Source of the DNA: Streptomyces sp. ATexAB-D23
GTDB taxonomy: Bacteria > Actinomycetota > Actinomycetes > Streptomycetales > Streptomycetaceae
NCBI RefSeq assembly: GCF_000373645.1
Contig: NZ_KB892057.1
Location: 1-64,000, forward strand
Length of the DNA stretch: 64,000 bases
Reading direction: 5' to 3'
Shown here in pieces: positions 24,687 to 32,458 of the stretch (position 1 is the stretch's first letter; each line of letters begins with the position of its first letter). The notes under the pieces are model-generated. The model was not told where the DNA came from. It worked only from the letters and a program-made list of their open reading frames with translations, and ran no database searches. Both the position numbers and the translations under genes were made by a program.

Positions 24687-26051
24687 ATGGTGGAGCAGCC
24701 CGCGGGCGGCGCCGCGTCGGCCGAAGGGGCCGACGACGCCGTGGAGGCGCTCGACCGCCCGCTGCCCGAAGGGGTACGGCGCCGGGTCGTCGCGCTGGTC
24801 TCGGACGCGTTCGGCGGTCTCACCGTGACCGAACTGCCCACCCAGCTGAGACAGTACGCCCGCTTCACGCCGTCCCGGCGTGCCAAGTTCGCCGGGAACG
24901 CGATGGCGGCCGCGGTCGCGGGCGACGCCGTGTTCCGCCGCCGTATCGGCGACCGGCTCCGGGAGGCCCAGCCGGAGCTGACGGACGCCCTGGAGGCCGG
25001 GGCGCCGCCCGCCGCAGCCGACCCGGTGGACGTGGCGGCGGCCGCCTATGTGCTGCGGCCCGACGGCTGGGTGAAGCTGGTCGCCGCGGCGGGCGAGGAG
25101 GTCCAGCGGGCCGACGCCGAGCGGGCCGACGAGGAGACCAGGCGCGAGCTGGAACGGCTGCGTGAGGAACTCGCCCTGGCCAGGGCCCAGACCAGGAGCG
25201 AGACGGAACGGCTCCGCGCCGAGCTGGAGGCGGCCCGCAAGGAGGCCGACTCCCTCCAGCGCAAGCTGCGCAGCGCGCTCAGCGAGGTCAAGCGCGGCGA
25301 GGCCGCGCTGCGCCGGGGCAGGGCCGAGACCGATGCCGTACGCGCCGAGGCGGCCGCGCAGGTCTCCGCGGCCGAGAGCGAGACCCGGCGGCTGCGGGCG
25401 AGGCTCGGGGAGGCCGAGGCGTCCGTCGAGGCGAGCCGCCGGGCCGCCCGCGAGGGGCGCTCGGTCGAGGACATGCGGCTGCGGCTGCTGCTGGACACGG
25501 TGCTCGAAGCGGCCGGCGGACTGCGGCGCGAACTGGCGCTGCCGCCCTCGTCGATGCGGCCGGCGGACAGTGTGGACGCGGTCGAGCCGGGCCGGATGTC
25601 GCCCAAGGACATCGCGGCCAGGGCGCTTTCGGAGACCGATCCGGCGCTGCTCGACCAGCTCCTCGCGCTGCCGCAGGCCCATATGATCGTGGACGGCTAC
25701 AACGTCACCAAGACCGGCTATCCGCAGATGCCGCTGGAGAAGCAGCGGCTGCGGCTGCTCGGCGGCCTTTCGGTGCTGGCGGCGCGCACGGGCGCCGAGA
25801 TGACCTGTGTGTTCGACGGGGCCGAACTGGCCGCTCCGGTGCTGCTCGCGCCGCCGCGCGGGGTGCGGGTGCTGTTCAGCAAGCCGGGTGTCACCGCCGA
25901 CGAGCTCATCCGTCAACTGGCGCGCGCGGAACCGTCCGGGCGGCCGGTGGTCGTGGTCTCCACCGACCGCGAGGTGGCCGACGGAGTGGCGAAGGCGGGG
26001 GCCAGGCCCGTTGCGTCCGCCTTGCTCCTGAAGCGGCTTTCGCGGGTTTAG
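24687..26051 (+). CDS. NYN-domain RNA-binding/ribonuclease-like protein with coiled coil
   Basis: 454 aa. Residues 20-150 form an alpha-helical region (with ARFTPSRRAKFAGNAMAAA). Residues 150-260 are a Glu/Arg/Ala-rich coiled coil. The C-terminal 170 residues are a NYN (PIN-like, YacP-type) domain with acidic residues in MIVDGYNVTKTGYP, CVFDGAE and VVVSTDREVADGV, the metal-binding positions of the fold. Expected to act on RNA. ATG at 24687; likely co-transcribed with the zinc-ribbon gene. Confidence 0.85.
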   Translation: MVEQPAGGAASAEGADDAVEALDRPLPEGVRRRVVALVSDAFGGLTVTELPTQLRQYARFTPSRRAKFAGNAMAAAVAGDAVFRRRIGDRLREAQPELTDALEAGAPPAAADPVDVAAAAYVLRPDGWVKLVAAAGEEVQRADAERADEETRRELERLREELALARAQTRSETERLRAELEAARKEADSLQRKLRSALSEVKRGEAALRRGRAETDAVRAEAAAQVSAAESETRRLRARLGEAEASVEASRRAAREGRSVEDMRLRLLLDTVLEAAGGLRRELALPPSSMRPADSVDAVEPGRMSPKDIAARALSETDPALLDQLLALPQAHMIVDGYNVTKTGYPQMPLEKQRLRLLGGLSVLAARTGAEMTCVFDGAELAAPVLLAPPRGVRVLFSKPGVTADELIRQLARAEPSGRPVVVVSTDREVADGVAKAGARPVASALLLKRLSRV

Positions 26052-26059
26052 CGCACCTT

Positions 26060-26104
26060 GCGGTGACTTGTCGGAGGTTAGGGAACGGACCGTCAAGTCA
26101 CCGC
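26060..26104 (+). terminator. Possible terminator after the NYN gene
   Basis: GCGGTGACTT (26060-26069) pairs exactly with AAGTCACCGC (26095-26104), but the loop is 25 nt, so it could instead be an operator upstream of the C40 peptidase. Confidence 0.4.
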
Positions 26105-26189
26105 TACACCCGGTGGGGTGTGGGTAAAGAAGTGCCGTGTGTGACGAGATTTTGCCTGTGAGGATTTGAACTGATCACAAGATGGTCAC

Positions 26190-26330
26190 TAGGGTCAGGC
26201 CTCGAACCTTCGCACGGTCGATCACCCATCCGGGGTGACGGCGAAGGAACCGCCGAGTCCGTGACGTGCACGGAGCCGGGGATTCACCTCCCCCCATTTG
26301 GCCCGGTAGGCGGCTCAGGAAGAAGGAGCT
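26190..26330 (+). promoter_or_regulatory. Candidate c-di-AMP (ydaO/yuaA-type) riboswitch
   Basis: The leader of the first NlpC/P60 gene contains TCACCC-ATCC-GGGGTGA and CCTTCG/CGAAGG stems, then AACCGCCGAGTCCGTG and CGGAGCCGGGGATTCACC, which resemble the conserved GCCGAGTCC and GGAGCCGGGGA blocks I recall from actinobacterial ydaO leaders upstream of rpf and NlpC/P60 genes. It ends just before AAGGAG. The family turns cell-wall hydrolase genes off when c-di-AMP is high. Assignment is from remembered pattern and context, not a covariance search. Confidence 0.6.
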
Positions 26331-26337
26331 CGCCTTC

Positions 26338-27363
26338 GTGGCGTCCCACCGTCGTCCCAAGCAGCCGAGCCGCACTCGTGTGACCGTGCTCACCGCGACC
26401 GCGGCAGCGGCTGTGGCCCTGTCCTCCCAGGCCGCCCACGCCGACCCCAAGCCGACCAAGAGCGAGGTCAAGGCGAAGGTCGACAAGCTCTACCACGAGG
26501 CCGGGGCGGCCACCGAGCAGTACAACGGGGCCAAGGAGAAGCAGGAGAAGCTCGAGAAGCAGATCAGCGCGCTCCAGGACAAGGTGGCCCGCGGTCAGCA
26601 GGAGCTCAACTCGCTCCGCTCCGGCCTCGGCTCCCTCGCCGCCGCGCAGTACCGCTCCGGAGGCATCGACCCCTCCGTGCAGCTCTTCCTCTCCTCCGAC
26701 CCGGACAGCTTCCTCGACCAGGCCTCCGCGCTCGACCAGCTGACGGCCAAGCAGACCGAGGCGCTGTCCAAGGTCCAGGAGAAGCAGCGGGCCCTCGCGC
26801 AGCAGCGCAAGGAGGCCCAGGACAAGCTCAGCGACCTCTCGGACGTCCGCAAGACGCTCGGCGAGAAGAAGAAGAAGCAGCAGGCGAAGCTCGCCGAAGC
26901 GCGCCGGCTGCTCAACAGCCTCACCGCTGCCGAGCGCGAGAAGATCCGCGAGGACGAGGCCCGCGCCAGCCGTGACGCCGGCACCCGCGTCGAGCTCGGC
27001 AACGAGGCCCCCGCCTCCGGTCTCGGCGCCGCCGCCCTCAACGCCGCCGCCACCCGGCTGGGCATGCCGTATGTCTCCACGGCGACCGGCCCCAACTCCT
27101 TCGACTGCTCGGGCCTGACGATGTGGGCCTACGCACAGGCCGGCGCCAACATCACCCGCACCACCTACACCCAGATCAACCAGGGAACCAGGATCGGGGT
27201 CAGCCAGCTGGCCCCCGGCGACCTGGTCTTCTTCAACGGCAACGAGCACGTGGGCCTCTACGCGGGCAACGGCCAGGTCCTGCACGCCCCGTACCCCGGC
27301 GCGTACGTCCGCTACGAGTCGATGAGCACCATCGGCAGCATCTACGGCGCGGTGCGCATCTGA
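26338..27363 (+). CDS. Secreted NlpC/P60 (C40) peptidoglycan endopeptidase
   Basis: 341 aa: signal peptide ending near AAHADPK, a long Lys/Gln/Glu-rich coiled coil (about residues 40-200, with the YRSGGIDPSVQLFLSSDP turn), then an NlpC/P60 domain (about 225-341). Catalytic Cys is in NSFDCSGLTMWAY, His in NEHVGLYAG, and the third polar residue is in VLHAPYPG. Cleaves stem peptides in the wall; the coiled coil probably keeps the enzyme inhibited or binds a partner, as in RipA/RipB-type proteins. GTG at 26338 with AAGGAG 9-10 nt upstream. The candidate c-di-AMP switch is immediately ahead. Confidence 0.93.
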   Translation: MASHRRPKQPSRTRVTVLTATAAAAVALSSQAAHADPKPTKSEVKAKVDKLYHEAGAATEQYNGAKEKQEKLEKQISALQDKVARGQQELNSLRSGLGSLAAAQYRSGGIDPSVQLFLSSDPDSFLDQASALDQLTAKQTEALSKVQEKQRALAQQRKEAQDKLSDLSDVRKTLGEKKKKQQAKLAEARRLLNSLTAAEREKIREDEARASRDAGTRVELGNEAPASGLGAAALNAAATRLGMPYVSTATGPNSFDCSGLTMWAYAQAGANITRTTYTQINQGTRIGVSQLAPGDLVFFNGNEHVGLYAGNGQVLHAPYPGAYVRYESMSTIGSIYGAVRI

Positions 27364-27405
27364 CCGCGCCCGAACGGGCGAATTCCCGCGCCCCGTACTG
27401 ACGGC

Positions 27406-27440
27406 CGCCCCGCCGGAGACCACAGGTCACCGGCGGGGCG
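27406..27440 (+). terminator. Terminator between the two C40 peptidase genes
   Basis: A perfect 11-bp stem CGCCCCGCCGG / CCGGCGGGGCG (27406-27416 with 27430-27440) with a 13-nt loop. Confidence 0.7.
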
Positions 27441-27598
27441 TCACTGTGTGTGCTCCCCGCCGCACCGGCGTGTCTTTGTCCGCTCCGTGATCACACGGTT
27501 ACTGTCTGCCTGCTGTGCGGCTCCCGTGTGTCGGTCCGCCCGTCCGGGCGGCAGGGGCCGCGCGCGTCTGCGTACAGCGGAAGGGAGCGCGGCGTCCT

Positions 27599-28630
27599 GT
27601 GGGGTCCCATCGCCGTTCCACACAGCCCGGTGCCGGCCTCGGTGCCCGGGTCACCGTCCTGACGGCCGCCGCGGCGACCGCCGCCGCGACACTCGGCGCG
27701 GCCACCGCGAACGCCGAGCCGCAGGACACCCCGCAGACCGCCGGGGCCCGCGTCGACCGCCTCTACACGGAGGCCGAGCGCGCCACCGAGCAGTACAACA
27801 AGGCCGGCGAGGACGTGGCGCGGCTGCGCGGCGAGGTGAGCCGGGCGCAGGACCGCGCCGCCCGGGGCCAGGAGCGCATCAACCGCATGCGGGACGAACT
27901 CGGCTCGGCGGCCAGGGCGCAGTACCGTTCCGGCGGCATCGACCCCTCGCTCGCCCTGCTGCTCACCTCCGACCCCGACAGCTACCTCGACCGGGCCGCC
28001 GCCGTCGGCCGGGCCGACACCCGGCGCGCCACCGCCCTGGCCGAGCTGAGCAGGGCCCAGCGGGCACTGGCCCAGACCCGCGCCGAGGCCACCCGCTCGC
28101 TCGCCGGGCTGGAGCGCGGCCGGGAAGCCGTCAGCCGCCACAAGCGGACCGTCGCACGCAAGCTGTTCCAGGCCCGGCAGGTGCTGAAGTCGCTGCCCGG
28201 CCCCGAGCGGGCCGCCTTCGAACGGGCCTCGCGCGACAGCCGGGACATGACCGAGGGGCCCGTCACCGGTCTGCCCGCGGGCTCCTCACGGGCGGCGGCC
28301 GCCGTCCTCGCCGTCCACCGGGCGCTCGGCCGGCCGTACGTCTGGGGCGCGAACGGCCCCTCCGGCTTCGACTGCTCCGGGCTGATGCAGTGGGCCTACG
28401 CCCAGGCCGGGGTCAGCCTGCCGCGCACCTCCCAGGCCCAGCGGTACGCCGGCCGCATGGTGCCGCTGTCCGAGGCCCGCCCCGGCGACCTCGTCGCCTA
28501 CCGCGCGGACGCCGGCCACATCGGCATGTACGTCGGGAACGGCCAGGTCATCCACGCCCCGTACCCCGGCGCCCCGGTCCGCTACGACCCCGTCGGCATG
28601 ATGCCCGTCTCCTCGGTCACCCGCGTCTGA
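27599..28630 (+). CDS. Second secreted NlpC/P60 (C40) endopeptidase, paralogue of the preceding gene
   Basis: 343 aa with the same plan as its neighbour: an N-terminus reading V-GSHRRSTQ versus V-ASHRRPKQ, a signal peptide ending near TANAEPQ, a coiled coil containing the same YRSGGIDPS turn, and a C40 domain with Cys in SGFDCSGLMQWAY, His in AGHIGMYVG and HAPYPG. The coiled coil is Arg-rich where the first is Lys-rich, so the duplication is old. GTG at 27599 with GGAAGGGAG about 11 nt upstream. No riboswitch-like leader of its own is seen, and a terminator separates it from the first copy, so regulation may differ. Confidence 0.92.
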   Translation: MGSHRRSTQPGAGLGARVTVLTAAAATAAATLGAATANAEPQDTPQTAGARVDRLYTEAERATEQYNKAGEDVARLRGEVSRAQDRAARGQERINRMRDELGSAARAQYRSGGIDPSLALLLTSDPDSYLDRAAAVGRADTRRATALAELSRAQRALAQTRAEATRSLAGLERGREAVSRHKRTVARKLFQARQVLKSLPGPERAAFERASRDSRDMTEGPVTGLPAGSSRAAAAVLAVHRALGRPYVWGANGPSGFDCSGLMQWAYAQAGVSLPRTSQAQRYAGRMVPLSEARPGDLVAYRADAGHIGMYVGNGQVIHAPYPGAPVRYDPVGMMPVSSVTRV

Positions 28631-28659
28631 CCGCACGGGACAGCCCTTACGCTCGTCAT

Positions 28660-29913
28660 GTGGCGGATCAGGTGCGCACCGCGGAGCGGGCGCGTGGCGG
28701 ACGGCGGCGGGCGGCGGGCGGCGTGCTCGCCGCGCTGCTGTGCGCGGCCGGCTGCTCCGCCCCGGCCGACCAGGCGCCGGACACCACCGCCCGCGGCATC
28801 CGCGCCACCCTGGACCGGCGCGCAGCCGCCGTGCTGCACCACGACGCGGCCGGCTACGCCGCCGTCGTCGCCCCGGACGCGACCGCCCTGCGCAGCGCCC
28901 AGCGCCGCGAGATCGCCCGGCTCGCGGACGTACCGCTCGGCTCCTGGACGTACGAGCTGACCGACCTGTCCGCGCACGGGAGCGACCGGGCCACCGCCGA
29001 CGTCCGGCTCGGCTACCGGATCAGGGGCTACGACAGCGCTCCCGTCTCCGTCGACCGGATCATGGAGCTGGCCCGCGACCCCGGGGACGGCCGCTGGTAC
29101 GTCACCGCGGACCGGGCCGCGGACGGCGGAGTCCGGCAGCTGTGGGAGCAGGGCGACATCGAGGTGGTGCGCGGGGCGCACAGCCTGGTGCTCGGCGTCG
29201 GCCGCTCGCGGGACGAGCTGGACGGGATCGCCGCCACCGCGGACGAGGCGGTCCCGGCCGTCTCCGCCGCCTGGCCGGAGCGGTGGGCCGGGCGTGTGGT
29301 GGTGCTGGTGCCGGACAGCGTGACGGAGATGGGCGAGCTGCTCGGGTCGCCCGCCGCGAACTACCGGGGCATAGCGGCCGTCACCACCGGCGAGACCGGC
29401 GGCTCGGGGAAGGCGCCCGCCGACCGGGTGATCGTCAACCCGGAGGCGTACGCACAGCTCGGCGACTTCGGGCAGCGCGTCGTCCTCACCCACGAGACCA
29501 CCCATGTGGCCACCCGGAAGCGGACCTCGGCCGCCACCCCGACCTGGCTCTCCGAGGGCTTCGCGGACTGGGCGGCCTACCGCGACCAGGAGCGCACCGC
29601 CGAGGAGATCGCCCCGGAGCTGGCCGACGCCGTCCGGGCCGGCGACGGGCCCGCCGCACTGCCCGAGGACGAGGACTTCGCCTTCGCCGGTGAGGCGGGC
29701 CGGCTGGCGAAGGCGTACGAGGGCGGCTGGCTGGCCTGCGAGCTGATCGCCGGCCACTGGGGCGAGGCGAAGCTGTTCGCGTTCTACCGGGCCGTCGGCG
29801 CCCACCAGGGGCGGGACGGCGCGGTGGAGGAGGCCCTGCACGAGGTGCTGGGCACCACCCCGCAGGACTTCACCGCACGCTGGCGGGTGTATCTGCGGGA
29901 CCGCCTCGGCTGA
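28660..29913 (+). CDS. Lipoprotein with gluzincin (HExxH) metallopeptidase domain
   Basis: 417 aa. Basic N-terminus (RARGGRRRAAGG), lipobox-like LLCAAGC, an SnoaL/NTF2-like middle (about 35-170) and a C-terminal peptidase domain with zinc motif HETTHVAT and a downstream Glu in LSEGFADWAAY, the layout of MA-clan gluzincins. Likely anchored outside the membrane; substrate unknown. GTG at 28660 follows the C40 gene by 29 bp with only a weak ribosome site (ACGGGAC), so read-through coupling is likely. Its last 44 bp overlap the converging GT87 gene. Confidence 0.82.
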   Translation: MADQVRTAERARGGRRRAAGGVLAALLCAAGCSAPADQAPDTTARGIRATLDRRAAAVLHHDAAGYAAVVAPDATALRSAQRREIARLADVPLGSWTYELTDLSAHGSDRATADVRLGYRIRGYDSAPVSVDRIMELARDPGDGRWYVTADRAADGGVRQLWEQGDIEVVRGAHSLVLGVGRSRDELDGIAATADEAVPAVSAAWPERWAGRVVVLVPDSVTEMGELLGSPAANYRGIAAVTTGETGGSGKAPADRVIVNPEAYAQLGDFGQRVVLTHETTHVATRKRTSAATPTWLSEGFADWAAYRDQERTAEEIAPELADAVRAGDGPAALPEDEDFAFAGEAGRLAKAYEGGWLACELIAGHWGEAKLFAFYRAVGAHQGRDGAVEEALHEVLGTTPQDFTARWRVYLRDRLG

Positions 29914-31138
29914 GGGCGGCAGCGGCTCCCGCTTCCCGCACACCGGGCTCCGCCTCCGGGGCCCGTACGGTGTCCCGCCACAGCCGTACGGCAGCGAGCA
30001 CGGACGCGGCGACCAGCAGCCCGTTGCGCAGGAACATCAGGGTCACGCCCGTCGCGTCGCTCGTCACCACATGGACGAAGCCGACCGGGAACTCCAGCTG
30101 CGTGACGCCCGTGGCCACCACCACCAGGACGGCGGGCCACCCCATCCGGCTCTCGCGCAGCACCAGGCAGACCGCGGCGAGCCCGACCAGCCACAGCATG
30201 TACTGCGGGCTGATCACCCGGCTCGTCGTCGTGAACAGCAGCACCGCGGTGAACGCCGCGTCCGCCGGCGTACTCGGCCCGAACGCGCGCGCCCGCAGCC
30301 GCCACACCAGCAGCCAGCCGAACGCGGCCAGGCTCAGCCCCAGCGCCAGTGTGCTCACCAGACCCACGTGCGGGCCCAGGAACTCCAGCGAGCCGTAGTG
30401 CAGCTCCACCCGGCCCTCCCAGCCGAACTGCCGGGCCACATGGAAGTACAGCGCCCCCAGCGACTCGACCTCGGTGCCCCGGTCGCGCTGGAAGCCCAGG
30501 AACGCCAGCGACCCCGGAGCCGCCGCCGCGCACAGCGCCAGCAGCCCGGCCGCCACCCCGGCCGCCGTCGCCCACGCCAGCCGGGTCTGCCGCCCCCGGG
30601 CCGTCCCCGCGAGCAGCAGCGCGGGCCACACCTTCAGCAGCGCCCCGAACGCCGCCAGCGCCCCCAGTACCCGGGGACGGCGCAGCCCGGCCAGCAGCGC
30701 CGCCACCGCCACCGCCGTCACCATCACGTCGTACCGGGCGTACGCCGTCGTGCCGAGCAGCGGCACCCCCGCCACCCACACCCACACACCGGCCTGCCGC
30801 CGGCCCGCGCCGCTGCTCGCGCGCAGGAGCAGCCCCATGACCAGCGCGTCGCACAGGAACGCCAGGACGTAGAAGGCCGTGGCGTAGTCCAGGAACGGCA
30901 GCAGGGCGGGGGAGAGGATCGCCAGGGCCGCCACCGGCGGGTACTGCCAGGTGACGTCGGACTGCGGATAGGTGCCCGAGCGCAGCACGTCGTACCAGCC
31001 GTGGTAGATCACCGACACGTCACTCGTCACGTCGAGCCCCGGCGGGACGATCACCTTGCTCACCCAGAGCAGCAGCAGCGCCCTGCTCAGCGCCCACACC
31101 GCGAACGCCGCCGGACGTGTGCCGCTGGAACCCGTCAT
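29870..31138 (-). CDS. GT87-type (DUF2029) polyprenol-linked mannosyltransferase
   Basis: 422 aa with about ten membrane helices. After the first helix comes the loop with acidic residues DVTSDVSVIYHGWYDVL and YPQSDVTWQYPP, typical of GT-C glycosyltransferases such as PimE and Rv2181, which use polyprenyl-phosphate-mannose. LLKVWPALLL is also typical of the family. Expected to extend phosphatidylinositol mannosides or another lipoglycan on the outer face. ATG at 31138. It diverges from the pimB-like gene with about 100 bp between, a sensible pairing of cytoplasmic and periplasmic mannosylation. Confidence 0.85.
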   Translation of the reverse strand: MTGSSGTRPAAFAVWALSRALLLLWVSKVIVPPGLDVTSDVSVIYHGWYDVLRSGTYPQSDVTWQYPPVAALAILSPALLPFLDYATAFYVLAFLCDALVMGLLLRASSGAGRRQAGVWVWVAGVPLLGTTAYARYDVMVTAVAVAALLAGLRRPRVLGALAAFGALLKVWPALLLAGTARGRQTRLAWATAAGVAAGLLALCAAAAPGSLAFLGFQRDRGTEVESLGALYFHVARQFGWEGRVELHYGSLEFLGPHVGLVSTLALGLSLAAFGWLLVWRLRARAFGPSTPADAAFTAVLLFTTTSRVISPQYMLWLVGLAAVCLVLRESRMGWPAVLVVVATGVTQLEFPVGFVHVVTSDATGVTLMFLRNGLLVAASVLAAVRLWRDTVRAPEAEPGVREAGAAAALSRGGPADTPASVR

Positions 31139-31239
31139 GACCTGTCTCACCCGTCCTGTTCGCCGTACGAGGAGCCATGATGCCCGTCCGGGCTGTGCGC
31201 GAGCCATCAGGCAGGGCCGGGCCGGTACTGTCGGCGGCG

Positions 31240-32382
31240 ATGGACAAGACCTTGATCGTGACCAATGATTTCCCGCCCCGCCCCGGGGGCATCCAGGCGT
31301 TCCTGCACAACATGGCGCTGCGGCTGGACCCCGACCGGGTCGTCGTCTACGCCTCCACCTGGAAGCGCGGGGCCGAGGGCGAGGCCGCCACCGCCGCCTT
31401 CGACGCGGAGCAGCCCTTCACCGTGGTCCGCGACCGTACGACGATGCTGCTGCCGACCCCGCGCGTGACCCGGCGCGCCACCGAGCTGCTGCGCGGCCAC
31501 GGCTGCTCGTCCGTCTGGTTCGGGGCCGCCGCCCCGCTCGGGCTGATGGGCCCGGCGCTGCGCGAGGCGGGCGCCCGGCGGCTGGTCGCCACCACACACG
31601 GCCACGAGGCCGGCTGGGCCCAGCTGCCCGCGTCCCGGCAGCTGCTGCGGCGCATCGGTGAGGGCACCGACACGCTCACCTACCTCGGCGAGTACACCCG
31701 CTCCCGGATCGCCGCCGCGCTCACCCCGGCCGCCGCCGGCCGCATGGTCCAGCTGCCGCCGGGCGTCGACGAGAAGACCTTCCACCCGGACTCCGGCGGC
31801 GACCTCGTGCGGGCCGGGCTCGGGCTCACCGACCGGCCGGTCGTGGTCTGCGTGTCCCGGCTGGTGCCCCGCAAGGGCCAGGACACCCTGATCCTCGCGA
31901 TGCCCGCGATCCTGGCCGAGCATCCGGAGGCCGTCCTGCTGATCGTGGGCGGCGGGCCCTACGAGGGGCAGCTGCGCAAGCTCGCCGCGCGCACCGCAGT
32001 GGCGGACTCCGTGCGGTTCACCGGTCCCGTGCCCTGGGCGGAGCTGCCCGCGCACTACGGGGCCGGCGACGTCTTCGCGATGCCGTGCAGGACCCGGCGC
32101 GGCGGCCTCGACGTGGAGGGGCTGGGCATCGTCTACCTGGAGGCGTCCGCGACCGGGCTGCCGGTGGTGGCGGGCGACTCGGGCGGCGCCCCGGACGCGG
32201 TGCTCGACGGCGAGACGGGCTGGGTGGTGCGCGGCGGCTCGGCCGAAGAGGCGGCGGAGCGGATCAGCGCGCTGCTCGGCGACGCGGAGCTGCGGCGGCG
32301 GATGGGGGAGCGGGGCCGGGCCTGGGTCGAGGAGAAGTGGCGCTGGGACCTGCTGGCGCAGAGGCTCAAGGAGCTGCTCTGA
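31240..32382 (+). CDS. pimB: GT4 mannosyltransferase, PimB'-like
   Basis: 380 aa, GT-B fold. N-terminal MDKTLIVTNDFPPRPGGIQ holds the Gly-rich acceptor loop. The donor half has VCVSRLVPRKGQD (the basic residues bind the phosphate of GDP-mannose) and the EX7E motif in EGLGIVYLEASATGLPVV. This matches the second mannosyltransferase of phosphatidylinositol mannoside synthesis (Rv2188c type), acting at the cytoplasmic face. ATG at 31240; ribosome site weak (GGCGGCG). Followed by a terminator. Confidence 0.85.
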   Translation: MDKTLIVTNDFPPRPGGIQAFLHNMALRLDPDRVVVYASTWKRGAEGEAATAAFDAEQPFTVVRDRTTMLLPTPRVTRRATELLRGHGCSSVWFGAAAPLGLMGPALREAGARRLVATTHGHEAGWAQLPASRQLLRRIGEGTDTLTYLGEYTRSRIAAALTPAAAGRMVQLPPGVDEKTFHPDSGGDLVRAGLGLTDRPVVVCVSRLVPRKGQDTLILAMPAILAEHPEAVLLIVGGGPYEGQLRKLAARTAVADSVRFTGPVPWAELPAHYGAGDVFAMPCRTRRGGLDVEGLGIVYLEASATGLPVVAGDSGGAPDAVLDGETGWVVRGGSAEEAAERISALLGDAELRRRMGERGRAWVEEKWRWDLLAQRLKELL

Positions 32383-32389
32383 CACGGGG

Positions 32390-32421
32390 ACGGGCCCGCA
32401 CCGGAGGCGGTGCGGGCCCGT
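32390..32421. terminator. Terminator between pimB-like and fadD15-like genes
   Basis: A perfect 13-bp stem ACGGGCCCGCACC / GGTGCGGGCCCGT (32390-32402 with 32409-32421), 6-nt loop; serves converging genes. Confidence 0.85.
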
Positions 32422-32458
32422 ACGCGTCACGTGCTCAGGCACTCATGCGCTCAGGCGC

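Noticed and set aside
27448..28659. Fusion of the lipoprotein metallopeptidase frame with upstream sequence
   Set aside because: The upstream part is the wrong frame of the second C40 gene. The lipobox places the true start near 28660.
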